Positions 50,521 through 58,753 of a DNA stretch of 64,000 nt are shown piece after piece. The stretch is taken from positions 1-64,000 of the forward strand of contig CAOKQK010000005.1 of assembly GCA_948470905.1 (NCBI GenBank). The letters are read 5' to 3'. Position 1 is the first letter of the stretch, and each line of letters begins with the position of its first letter. The position numbers and the translations under genes were made by a program. Source of the stretch: an uncultured Lachnospiraceae bacterium (GTDB taxonomy: Bacteria; Bacillota; Clostridia; Lachnospirales; Lachnospiraceae). Below the pieces are notes generated by a model, which was given only the letters and a program-made list of their open reading frames with translations, made no database searches and was not told where the DNA came from.

Positions 50521-51816
50521 TTATACCGGCTGAATATGGGTGGCGGCAATGAGCGTCCTCCCCGCCCTGCGGCGGCTGATATACTCCTTTGTCCGCTCCC
50601 TTGTATCGGCGTCAAGCCCTGTATAGGGCTCGTCCAAAAGCAGCACCTCCGACTCCGACTCCAGGGCGCGGACCACCGCCACCCTGCGCTTCATGCCCCC
50701 GCTAAGCTGGGAGCAGGGCTTTCGCAGCGCCTCCGGGGGCAGGAGCTCAAGAAGCGCCTCCCTGGCCCGCTCCCTGTCTCCCGTCACCATCTCCACATTT
50801 TTCACGGCGTCATAATCCTCGCACAGCCTGTCTTCCTGAAAGACCATGCTGACACTGCCGGGAAGCACAAGCTCCCCGCTGTCCGGTTCCGTCAGCCCCG
50901 CCAGCATGTGCAGCAGGGTAGTCTTCCCGCTGCCGGAGGGCGATGTGAGATAATAAGTCTCCCCCGGTTCATAGACCTCCGTACAGTCCCGGAGAACCAC
51001 ACAGTCCCCAAAGGTCTTCGTGACCTTATCCATGCGGATCATCCCTGCAGACGCTGTCTTGCCTTCCTTCCGAATCTTCCCACAGGGAGGCTCCCAGTCA
51101 AAGAAAAGACTCACAAGCCCCATGACCGCCTTTTCAAATAAAAGGCTCACAATGATGACCACCGCCGTCCACGCGAACACTCCGGCGGTATTCAGGTAAA
51201 TCTTTGACATATAGAGTCCGCTGCCGATAGAATAATCCGGCGTGCCTATGACCTCTGCCGCCACGCCGGATTTCCAGCACATCCCCAGAGAAATCTTCAG
51301 GCTGCCATACAGGAAAGGCCGAAGGGCCGGACGGTAAATATAAAAGAAACGATTCCACAAGGACATACGAAATACCTGCGCCATCTGCAGAAGCTTCCGG
51401 TCTGTACTTTTAAGCCCTTCCAGGGTGTTGATATATATGTTTGGCAGCACCACCAGAAAACAGATTGCCGCCGCCAGAAAGGAGGATCCCCACCAGATCA
51501 GCAGAAGCACCGCGAACGCCGCTACCGGCACCGTCTTGACCAGGTTCATCACAGGCGCCAGTACATCCTCCAGCAGCCGGAAACGACAGCTTGCAGCCGC
51601 CAGCAGCAGCGCGGTCGCAAGACCTGCCCCAAAGCCCAGCCCTATGCGCAGCAGGGAACGGGCAACCGACAGATAAAGGGAGGGCTTCCCCAGCATCCGG
51701 AACAGCTCTCCCGCCGTGTCCCAGGGCGTCGCCAGCAGTATCTTATTGTCCACCCCAAGGGCCAGCCCCGACCAGACCGCCAGCCAGAACAGCACGATCA
51801 GGACCCTTCGCCCCAT
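50521..51816 (-). CDS. Fused ABC permease and ATPase (nitrate/sulfonate/taurine type)
   Basis: The protein of about 431 residues joins two usually separate subunits. The N-terminal half is a six-helix BPD-type permease with the coupling loop GMCWKSGVAAEVIG. A linker leads to an ATPase with SPSGSGKTTLLHML (Walker A), LSGGMKRRV (signature) and EVLLLDEPYTGLDAD (Walker B). The ATPase is short and ends soon after the H-loop (ATHIQ). It should import a small organic anion or thiamine-related compound with the lipoprotein encoded just upstream. ATG 51816 or 51846 are both possible starts; the latter overlaps the neighbour. Confidence 0.88.
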   Translation of the reverse strand: MGRRVLIVLFWLAVWSGLALGVDNKILLATPWDTAGELFRMLGKPSLYLSVARSLLRIGLGFGAGLATALLLAAASCRFRLLEDVLAPVMNLVKTVPVAAFAVLLLIWWGSSFLAAAICFLVVLPNIYINTLEGLKSTDRKLLQMAQVFRMSLWNRFFYIYRPALRPFLYGSLKISLGMCWKSGVAAEVIGTPDYSIGSGLYMSKIYLNTAGVFAWTAVVIIVSLLFEKAVMGLVSLFFDWEPPCGKIRKEGKTASAGMIRMDKVTKTFGDCVVLRDCTEVYEPGETYYLTSPSGSGKTTLLHMLAGLTEPDSGELVLPGSVSMVFQEDRLCEDYDAVKNVEMVTGDRERAREALLELLPPEALRKPCSQLSGGMKRRVAVVRALESESEVLLLDEPYTGLDADTRERTKEYISRRRAGRTLIAATHIQPV

Positions 51817-51835
51817 ACCGCCCTGCCGTTTACCC

Positions 51836-52828
51836 TTATGGCACATAATAAAAATCATCCTTCGGAAGGCTGCCGCCCACCAATTCCGGATCAAAGTCCG
51901 CAAGCACGCCCAGATAGCCGGACAGCAGTGACTTCATTTCCGCTCCTGTGACGCAGGTTATGCTGCACTGTGGAATAGCCTTCTGCGCAATGGGCTCCTT
52001 CGCCACAATGCCCGCCTTCACCGCAAGCGCTGCTGCCGAAGCCGCGTCCGCATTCACCGCCTCCGCGCTCTCCCCATGCTCCTTTATAAATTCCATGACC
52101 GCTTCCTTATTCTTCTCAAGAAATTCCCTACGCACCAGGGTCACGCCTGTTACCATGCCGCTTCCGTCCCCGCCCTGGGCCTTATTCCATTCCTCATTCA
52201 TATTCAGGACTTCCTTCAGACCTTCATTCTGCATCATTGCCGCAGTGGCAAAAGGCTGGGGCAGCAGACCGATTGCCCCCGGATTCTCCGCAAGCACCGC
52301 AGCCACCTCCGCAGCCTCAGATTTGTACTCCAGGGCATAATCCTGCTCCGTCAGACCATTTTGCTTCAAAACATACTTTAACGAAGCCTCCGGCGTAGTC
52401 CCCTTGCCTGTCAGACAAATGGTCCTGCCCTTCAGATCCGCCACACTGTCCACCCCGGCAGTCCCCGAGACAATGCTCAGCACACCCAGCGTATTGATAT
52501 CCAGCACCACAACCCCGCCGTCCATCCTCTTATAAAGGACCGCTGCGGCATTTGCAGGGACAAGGGCGATATCCAGCTCCCCCTTCGCCATCAGCTGCAG
52601 GAGCTCATCCGCCCCTGTAGCCATGTGAAATTCATAGCTGTCCGCCGTCTCGCCCTTCTCTGCCTTATCCATCAGGAATAAAATTCCCATGGAAGTAGGT
52701 CCCTTCAAAGAGCCCACCCTTACACTGGCGGCTTCCCTCTTGCCGCAGCCCGTACAGAGCATACCGCACAGCAGCATGCCCAGGCACAGGACAGCCGCGC
52801 GCCGGGGAAGACTTGTCCTGATCTTCAT
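51836..52828 (-). CDS. ABC transporter substrate-binding lipoprotein
   Basis: The receptor is about 330 residues from ATG 52828: a lipoprotein signal with lipobox LCTGC, then a periplasmic-binding fold of the NMT1/SsuA type (VRVGSLKGPTSMGILFLMD, and LKGRTICLTGKGTTPEASLKYVLKQ). It delivers an unknown small ligand to the fused permease-ATPase. The reading frame stays open upstream to ATG 53068, which has a good GAGGAG site and would add an 80-residue Arg/Asn/Ala/Glu-rich repeat ahead of the signal peptide. I chose the inner start because lipoprotein signals sit at the N terminus, but the issue is open. Confidence 0.88.
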   Translation of the reverse strand: MKIRTSLPRRAAVLCLGMLLCGMLCTGCGKREAASVRVGSLKGPTSMGILFLMDKAEKGETADSYEFHMATGADELLQLMAKGELDIALVPANAAAVLYKRMDGGVVVLDINTLGVLSIVSGTAGVDSVADLKGRTICLTGKGTTPEASLKYVLKQNGLTEQDYALEYKSEAAEVAAVLAENPGAIGLLPQPFATAAMMQNEGLKEVLNMNEEWNKAQGGDGSGMVTGVTLVRREFLEKNKEAVMEFIKEHGESAEAVNADAASAAALAVKAGIVAKEPIAQKAIPQCSITCVTGAEMKSLLSGYLGVLADFDPELVGGSLPKDDFYYVP

Positions 52829-52849
52829 ATTCTTTTCCGGAATCATGTC

Positions 52850-53070
52850 CCCTTTTGTTTTTCTGTCGTTTTCTTCTGCGTTTCTGTTTTTTTCTGCCGC
52901 GCTTCTGTTTTCTTCTTCGCTTCTGTTCCCTGCTGCACTTCTGCTGCTCTCTGCACCTCTGTTTCCTGCTGCGCTTCTTCTGCCTGCTGCACTTCTTCTG
53001 CCTGCTGCGCTTCTGTTTCCTTCTGCATTTCTGTTTCCTGCTACACTTCTTCTTTCCGCTACCTTCATGT
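52850..53070. repeat. Minisatellite at the 5' end of the lipoprotein gene
   Basis: Many short irregular units built around GCTTCTGTTTCCTGCTGC recur over 220 bases. In the lipoprotein frame they code for repeats such as RSAAGNRSAA. They stop just before the signal peptide. Confidence 0.82.
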
Positions 53071-53301
53071 TCTCCTCATTTCTGCATTCCCCATGCGCTT
53101 TTCATCTGCATGTTCCCATAGGTTTTCTGCGATCCTTTCCAGCCCGCAGTTTTCGGGCACAAAAATAAGCCCTTACTATTCAGAACGAATCTTAATTAGT
53201 CAGACAGCGGGGTCGGATTCCTGTCAGCCGCGGCTTCCAGGTCTCCGGAATCTGTTTTTTATATAACCGGATACCATTATAACACACTCCCGGCAAAATT
53301 G
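53071..53301. other. Intergenic region with promoter and stem-loop
   Basis: An extended -10 box TGTTATAAT (53276-53284) on the minus strand is a likely promoter for the ABC importer operon. A small stem GCCCG/CGGGC lies near 53145. I see no match to a known riboswitch in this leader. Confidence 0.45.
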
Positions 53302-53481
53302 CTACTGCGAATCAACATCCTCCGTACACCCGCTGCCCTCACAGCCGCCTCTCCTGCTCCCGCATTGCCTGGAATACGGACAGCCGATGCAGGTTTCTCC
53401 GCGTTTTTTTGCTCTGCACAGGTAAAAAATAATGCCACCTATGATACACAGAAGAACTGCAATAATTATAATATTTTCCAT
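53302..53481 (-). CDS. FeoB-associated Cys-rich membrane protein
   Basis: This 59-residue protein has one N-terminal membrane helix (about 4-21, IIIIAVLLCIIGGIIFYL), a short basic region and then seven further cysteines in CIGCPYSRQCGSRRGGCEGSGC order (two close pairs, then singles). It matches the small FeoB-associated proteins found after feoB in Clostridia, thought to help Fe(II) uptake. GGAGG lies six bases before the ATG, and it follows feoB by 119 bases. Confidence 0.9.
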   Translation of the reverse strand: MENIIIIAVLLCIIGGIIFYLCRAKKRGETCIGCPYSRQCGSRRGGCEGSGCTEDVDSQ

Positions 53482-53600
53482 TCTCAGCCTCCATGACCCT
53501 CAAAAAATATCCACTTCCGTCAAACGCCCGCAGATTGCCTCCAAAAATACCCTGAGATGCGTCTGGACACCCCAGGGAACCAACACATAACGGCTGCATT

Positions 53601-55610
53601 TTATGCCGCCAGAGAATATTGCGACTTTAACTGTCTCTGTGTCCTGTTGATCAGAATGACAACCACAGCGGCAAACACCGCCACTGCCGCAAGCCCGGCA
53701 ACAGCCGCCCACACATTCAATGTAGAGGGAGCCGTGACAAGAGTTCCGATGGTGTATACCAGATACGCCACGGTATAACCAACGCCCAGCTGCAGCCCGA
53801 TGCCGCCCCAGACCCACTTAGCGCTTTTCATCTCGGAGTTCATGGCGCCGATAGCCGCAAAGCAGGGCGGCGTATACAGGTTAAACATAAGGTATGCCAG
53901 AGCAGCCACCCTGGTAATCCCTATGATAGCCGCCGCTTCGCTGCCTTCGCCAATCAGTTCAAGTTCTTCCGCATCAATCAGGTTCTCAAGCCCCACAAAG
54001 CATACCGCCAGTGTACCGACCACGTTCTCCTTTGCAATAAACCCTGTCACGGCCGCCGCTGCCAGCTGCCAGCTCAGGACGCCCACGACAGGCACCAGCA
54101 GATAGGCGAAAGGTGTGGCAATAGACGCCAGAATAGAGGAGCCTGCGGCACCGGGCTCATCTCCGACCGCTGACAGCGACCAGGTAAAGCTCTGCATGAC
54201 CTGGACTGCCGTATTGCACAGCAGGATAATGGTCGCCGCCTTGACAATATAGGCCCAGCCCCGGCTGCACATGGACTTGAACGCCCCAGGCAGAGAAGGA
54301 GCCTTGTACTCGGGCAGCTCGATGATAAAGAAAGACTTTCTCGCCTTGTAGCCCGCGATCTTGTTCACAAGCAGCGCACCCAGGAAGATCAGGACGATGC
54401 CGGAGAAATACATCAGCGCGCTCACCCAGCCCGCTCCGTCAAAGAAAGAACCGGCGAAAAGAGCAATGACCGGGATCTTCGCGCCGCAGGGCATAAAAGG
54501 CGACAGCATCGCGGTAGCCCTGCGCTCACGCTCGTTGCGGATGGTACGGCTGGCCATGATGCCGGGAACCGCACAGCCCACAGTGATGACAAAGGGGATC
54601 ACGGATTTGCCCGAGAGCCCCACCTTCTTGAAGATGGGATCCAGCACCACCGCCACACGGGACATGTACCCGCAGTCCTCCAAAAGAGCGATCAGGAAAT
54701 ACATCACCATGACCAGGGGCAGGAAGCCCATCACGGCGATCACCCCGCCGATGACACCGTCCACCAGAAGCGCGGACAGCAGCGGAGAAGCATCCTCCAG
54801 CAGCCCGCCGACCCATTCCTGGAAAGCCTCCAGCCAGCCCGCCAGCGTGTCGGCAAAGAAAGGTCCCACCCACACCTGGGAAATCTGGAACACCAGCCAC
54901 ATGACCAGAGCAAAGACAGGGATGCCCAGCCACTTGTTGGTAAGGACCACATCTATCTTGTCGCTGGTATTTTTGTCTCTGGTCAAAACCTTACGAGTCT
55001 CAACCTCCTCCACGATCTTGTTTACAAATTCAAAGCGCCTGCGGTCTGCCGCCTCCACCGCCGCCTTATCCGTAAGGTCCACCTCGCCCTGATGGTAGGG
55101 AGCCTTCTGGGGCTTGTGCGCGGAAGCCGCTGCCTTCTCCACCACCGCCTTCAGACCCTCGCCGGAGACGGAAACCGTGTTCACCACCGGGCACCCCAGC
55201 TTTGCCGCCAGGGCTTCCGTGTCAATCCTTGTCTCCTTTTTCTCGTTGATATCTCCCTTGTTCAGCGCCACCACCACGGGAACGCCCAGCTCCAGAAGCT
55301 GCGTGGTAAAGAAAAGGCTGCGGCTTAAGTTGGTAGCGTCCACGATATTGATGATCACATCGGGATTCTCTTTCTTCACATAAGAGCTTGTGATACTCTC
55401 CTCACCGGTAAAGGGAGACATGGAATACGCCCCGGGAAGGTCGACTGCAACCAGCTGCTCCTGGCCTGCGCAGTAAGCCTTTTTAATGGGATGTTCTTTC
55501 TTATCCACGGTAACGCCCGCCCAATTGCCCACCTTCTCATTACGGCCGGTCAAGGCATTGTACATAGTGGTCTTGCCGGAATTAGGGTTGCCTGTCAAAG
55601 CAATTCTCAT
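53601..55610 (-). CDS. feoB: Ferrous iron transporter FeoB
   Basis: The 669-residue protein joins a GTPase domain (G1 GNPNSGKTT at 8-16, switch region VGNWAGVTVD, G3 DLPGAYS, G4 NKGD) to an eleven-helix transporter domain with the two gate segments VGCAVPGIMASR and TGFIAKENVVGTL. It moves Fe(II) into the cell. Length and motifs are complete. It has its own possible promoter and a palindromic operator at 55762-55775, separate from feoA by a 330-base structured gap. The Cys-rich partner gene follows. Confidence 0.97.
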   Translation of the reverse strand: MRIALTGNPNSGKTTMYNALTGRNEKVGNWAGVTVDKKEHPIKKAYCAGQEQLVAVDLPGAYSMSPFTGEESITSSYVKKENPDVIINIVDATNLSRSLFFTTQLLELGVPVVVALNKGDINEKKETRIDTEALAAKLGCPVVNTVSVSGEGLKAVVEKAAASAHKPQKAPYHQGEVDLTDKAAVEAADRRRFEFVNKIVEEVETRKVLTRDKNTSDKIDVVLTNKWLGIPVFALVMWLVFQISQVWVGPFFADTLAGWLEAFQEWVGGLLEDASPLLSALLVDGVIGGVIAVMGFLPLVMVMYFLIALLEDCGYMSRVAVVLDPIFKKVGLSGKSVIPFVITVGCAVPGIMASRTIRNERERRATAMLSPFMPCGAKIPVIALFAGSFFDGAGWVSALMYFSGIVLIFLGALLVNKIAGYKARKSFFIIELPEYKAPSLPGAFKSMCSRGWAYIVKAATIILLCNTAVQVMQSFTWSLSAVGDEPGAAGSSILASIATPFAYLLVPVVGVLSWQLAAAAVTGFIAKENVVGTLAVCFVGLENLIDAEELELIGEGSEAAAIIGITRVAALAYLMFNLYTPPCFAAIGAMNSEMKSAKWVWGGIGLQLGVGYTVAYLVYTIGTLVTAPSTLNVWAAVAGLAAVAVFAAVVVILINRTQRQLKSQYSLAA

Positions 55611-55761
55611 AAGTTTATCCTCCTCATATTATAACATTTTGAAAATTTATACTAATCCTTGCGGAATAGCCTCTCCTCCAACAGCCAGCTTCACACTGCT
55701 GTTGTCAGCTCCTTATAGCGATTTCCTATAGCCGACAATCGTTAGCCTTTTAAAATAAAAA

Positions 55762-55791
55762 TTAGTTATAACTAACTTATGGGTATAATCA
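55762..55791 (-). promoter_or_regulatory. Candidate feoB promoter with DtxR-like palindrome
   Basis: The palindrome TTAGTTATAACTAA (55762-55775) overlaps the -10 of a TTGATT-16-TATAAC promoter on the minus strand. Its TTAG..CTAA form resembles sites of iron or manganese-responsive DtxR/MntR regulators. Confidence 0.6.
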
Positions 55792-55871
55792 AAAACCCCG
55801 CAGCAAGCTGACGAGGTTTTTGACCCTTGCAGCATTCGTCAAGGTCCCAGAGAAGTAAACTTCTCGGACTT
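55792..55871 (-). terminator. Two stem-loops in the feoA-feoB gap, one a terminator
   Basis: On the minus strand a strong stem (AAGTCCGAGAAGT with ACTTCTCTGGGACCTT, about 55831-55871) is followed by a second (AAAACCTCGTCAGC with GCTGCGGGGTTTTT, about 55795-55822) ending in T bases. The second looks like an intrinsic terminator between feoA and feoB. Confidence 0.6.
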
Positions 55872-55944
55872 TGACTCATTGCCCGCGGGAATAAAAGGCT
55901 CCCTCCTCATTTCCCACAGGAATAGCCAGCATGAAGAACACACC

Positions 55945-56157
55945 TCAAATCCATATGGCTTCCGCCAGCTGATTGTCTATATTATATCTCCCGTCCTTGA
56001 TAGATACCACGCAGCTTCCCTTCAAGTGTGAAACCACCGTGACGGACTCCCCGCTGTAGCATCCCAGCGAAAACAGAAAAGCGCTCAATTCCTCATCATC
56101 CGTTTCAATTTTCTGAATAATGTAGTCATTGCCCTCTATAGCATCCCTTAAAGTCAT
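55945..56157 (-). CDS. feoA: Ferrous iron transport protein A
   Basis: The 70-residue SH3-like protein (TLRDAIEGNDYIIQKIE, LGCYSGESVTVVS, YNIDNQLAEAIWI) supports FeoB. ATG 56157 is preferred to the GTG at 56166 by spacing. Palindromic boxes upstream (56183-56242) point to iron-responsive control. Unlike most feoAB operons, 334 bases with a likely terminator separate it from feoB. Confidence 0.92.
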   Translation of the reverse strand: MTLRDAIEGNDYIIQKIETDDEELSAFLFSLGCYSGESVTVVSHLKGSCVVSIKDGRYNIDNQLAEAIWI

Positions 56158-56182
56158 ATCTATCACCTATCCCTTTCATATA

Positions 56183-56242
56183 GCTAACTTAAATTAGCAT
56201 CCACTAACTTCAAGCCCCAAATAATAGTTAGCAGTCGCTAAC
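56183..56242 (-). promoter_or_regulatory. DtxR-like palindromes upstream of feoA
   Basis: GCTAACTTAAATTAGC (56183-56198) and GTTAGCAGTCGCTAAC (56227-56242) share the TTAG/CTAA arms with the box before feoB. They lie 26 to 85 bases before the feoA start, where an iron-dependent repressor would block transcription. Confidence 0.62.
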
Positions 56243-56306
56243 CATTATCATTATATTTCCTTTCCCATGATTTGTCAATCCCTGAGATCCTATTTTATCT
56301 AAATCT

Positions 56307-56340
56307 GGTAACATTTCAGCCAGTTCATTGAGCTGTTACC
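56307..56340 (-). repeat. GTAAC hairpin repeat, family 2, copy 3 (covers a stop codon)
   Basis: GGTAACAGCTCA and CTGAAATGTTACC pair on the minus strand. The stop codon of the histidine kinase gene (56325-56327) lies in the loop, so the last codons of the kinase come from the repeat. Confidence 0.75.
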
Positions 56341-57752
56341 GCCCCCATGCCCTGTAACGAAAAACCATGCATAGGCAGCGTGAGCTCTACGGAGAATCCC
56401 CCATATGGGCTCTGGCCGATCAAGGTGGTGCCGCCATGGGCAGCGATGATCTGCTTCACAAGGAGCAGTCCCAGACCATGCCGCTGGTCTGTGGTATTCT
56501 CGTCGCAGACCATATAGTGCGGGGCGTTGTTGAGCTTCTCCAGCTGCCCGGCCTCCGCTCCCACGCCGTCATCTGCCACTGTCACAGTACAGCTTTCGCC
56601 CGCCGCCGCAACACGCACATAGATCCTGCAGCCCTGCTCATTGTGGCTGATGCAGTTCTGGATCAGGTTGCCCACCGCCCGCCTTAGCAGGTTCCTGTCA
56701 GCATCCACCTGACAGATCGCCAAGGCTTCTTTTGTCTCCCACTCGATGGGATACCTGTCATCCAGATCCATATTGATAAAATCAACCACAACCTGTCTTA
56801 CAATGGCAACCATATTCTCTTTTTGGAGGTTCACCGGCTGCATATTGTACTCCAGTTTTGATGCCAGATTCAGGTCATTGATGAGATTTTGCATCCGCCT
56901 GCTCTGTTTTGTGATGACTGCCGCCTTCCTGCGCTCCTCCTCTGTGAGATGTGCATCCTCCGCCAGCTGCCCGGCATACCCCATGACCATGGACAGCGGG
57001 GTCCTGATATCATGGGACACTCCAGCGATCCAGTTTGCCCTTGCGGTTTCCTTTCTTCGCAGCTGGATGTACTGAGACTGCAGTATCTCCGAGGTCTGAT
57101 TTATCTTCTGCGCAAGCTCCGACAAAAGGCCTTTTTCCCTCACATGCACAGGCTCCCCCTGGGGAAGGCTCTGTATACCGTTTACAATGGGCTTGATGGA
57201 CTTTAACAGCCCGGCATTTGCAGCCATATAAATCAAAAAGATCAGCGCCGCATTCACCGCCAGGACCGTTAGAACCGTCCCCGGCAGGTTGGCGATGAAT
57301 CCATAGTCCCAGCTTGCCCACATATGTTTCCAGAATCTGTCCCTTGGATACCCAAGCACCACAAGGCCATCCTCCCTCTCTCCCGTAAACGTGGGATAGC
57401 CGTCTATATAACCGCGGGTCAACCTCGCAATATCGGAAACCGTATAGGACAGAGGTATGCTTTCCGGCAGCTCCTCCGTCATCCATCTCACCTGTTCCGT
57501 GTCATTGTCAATAAAAATGCCCCACGCACCGGATTCATCCAATTCGCTCAGGACCTCCTCCGGCAAAATATAGGCTTCGCCTGTCCACTGCAGGGCATTT
57601 GCCACTTCTTCCGCCGTAGTCCAGGGATGGGAATTGGGCGTCAGCCCTGCCACAAGGACAGCCAACACGATAAAGTTCAATGCCAGCAGCAGCACACAGC
57701 TTAAGAGCAATATGCCCACATACCGCCGTATCAGTCTGAGAATGCTTTTCAT
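56325..57752 (-). CDS. Two-component sensor histidine kinase
   Basis: The 475-residue membrane kinase has one N-terminal helix (about 10-35), an extracytoplasmic part of about 130 residues, a second helix (about 160-185), the phospho-acceptor box GVSHDIRTPLSM (His about 247), the N box LIQNCISHN, the G box DDGVGAEAG and GLGLLLVKQII. It phosphorylates the response regulator encoded just upstream. It probably senses envelope-active peptides, inferred from the divergent ABC transporter. Its C-terminal residues are provided by a repeat element. Confidence 0.94.
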   Translation of the reverse strand: MKSILRLIRRYVGILLLSCVLLLALNFIVLAVLVAGLTPNSHPWTTAEEVANALQWTGEAYILPEEVLSELDESGAWGIFIDNDTEQVRWMTEELPESIPLSYTVSDIARLTRGYIDGYPTFTGEREDGLVVLGYPRDRFWKHMWASWDYGFIANLPGTVLTVLAVNAALIFLIYMAANAGLLKSIKPIVNGIQSLPQGEPVHVREKGLLSELAQKINQTSEILQSQYIQLRRKETARANWIAGVSHDIRTPLSMVMGYAGQLAEDAHLTEEERRKAAVITKQSRRMQNLINDLNLASKLEYNMQPVNLQKENMVAIVRQVVVDFINMDLDDRYPIEWETKEALAICQVDADRNLLRRAVGNLIQNCISHNEQGCRIYVRVAAAGESCTVTVADDGVGAEAGQLEKLNNAPHYMVCDENTTDQRHGLGLLLVKQIIAAHGGTTLIGQSPYGGFSVELTLPMHGFSLQGMGAVTAQ

Positions 57753-57753
57753 A

Positions 57754-58476
57754 TCATCTCTCCTCTGTAACCAGCTTATATCCCAGCCCCTTGACAGTGA
57801 TCAGAGATACGGGATGGGAGGGATCCGCTTCTATCTTTTCCCGGATACGCCGGATATGTGCCATCAGGGAATTCTCATACCCAAAAGGGTTGTCGCCCCA
57901 GGCGGCTTCACACAGGGCGTCGATGGTGACGATCCTTCCCGCATTGCGGCAGAGTGCCGCCAGAATATCGTGCTCCTTCGCAGTCAGGGAAATGTGCTCA
58001 CCGTCCTTCATTCCCTTGGCGTATCTGACCACCTCCGCGCGGTCAAAGTCTATCTCACTGCCCCGCAGCTTTACAAGCGGGTTCTCCCCCTTATAGCTTC
58101 TGCGCAGGATCGCCGTTATGCGCAAAATCAGCTCCCTGGGCAGGAAAGGCTTGACCACATAATCGTCAGCCCCAAGCCCGAAGCCCTTAAATTTATCCTC
58201 ATCCTCACCCCTGGCAGTCAGGAAAAGCACAGGATACCCTCCCTCCCGCCTTAACTGCTCCATCAGCTCAAAACCGCTGCCGTCGGGCAGCATGACATCC
58301 AGGACCGCAAGCTCCGGCCTGAACGCCGCAGCCGCCGCCAGCGCATCCCTTACAGTCCCGGCGGTACGGATATTGCAATAGCCCTCCGCCTTCAATATAG
58401 ATACCACCATATCCAGGAGCTCCTGCTCGTCATCCACAAGCAGGATGCGCCTGCTTTTTAAGTATTCACCATCCAT
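57754..58476 (-). CDS. OmpR-family response regulator
   Basis: The 240-residue protein has a receiver domain (DDE near 17, phospho-Asp in AVLDVMLPDG about 57, Lys in VVKPF) and a winged-helix DNA-binding domain (SLTAKEHDILAALC, VSLITVKGLGYKL). ATG 58476 has the better spacing from AAAGGA than the ATG at 58485. The kinase gene follows without a gap. Tandem boxes at 58607-58627 in front of the divergent ABC operon are its likely targets. Confidence 0.95.
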   Translation of the reverse strand: MDGEYLKSRRILLVDDEQELLDMVVSILKAEGYCNIRTAGTVRDALAAAAAFRPELAVLDVMLPDGSGFELMEQLRREGGYPVLFLTARGEDEDKFKGFGLGADDYVVKPFLPRELILRITAILRRSYKGENPLVKLRGSEIDFDRAEVVRYAKGMKDGEHISLTAKEHDILAALCRNAGRIVTIDALCEAAWGDNPFGYENSLMAHIRRIREKIEADPSHPVSLITVKGLGYKLVTEER

Positions 58477-58606
58477 ATGACTCATTCCTTTCCATATACA
58501 TGTGACCTGTTCCTTTCCATACCAATCTGATCCTGTCTATTCTCTGTCCCAAAAGCCCCATGCCATCATTGTACCACAAATTTCCTCCTTCTAAGATTTT
58601 TTATGC

Positions 58607-58667
58607 AAATGTAAGGTAAATGTAAGGCAGCGGGAATGCTGGCGTAAGGTTCGGGCGGTAATATAAA
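58607..58667 (+). promoter_or_regulatory. Regulated promoter of the ABC operon
   Basis: AAATGTAAGG occurs twice with an 11-base period (58607-58616, 58618-58627), and a third GTAAGG lies near 58645. A TAATAT box follows (58659-58664) with no good -35, as expected for a promoter activated by an OmpR-type regulator bound upstream. Confidence 0.65.
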
Positions 58668-58753
58668 GCTGCAGGCAAAAGCACAGCCCCTGCACAGTGC
58701 AGCGGCAAACAAGTTCCCCAAGCAGGAACTGGATTATGGAGGTATCAATAACC

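Noticed and set aside
53071..53270. TPP or THF riboswitch before the ABC receptor gene
   Set aside because: I looked because this importer type can carry thiamine precursors, but the conserved cores of these riboswitches are absent; only a small stem is seen.
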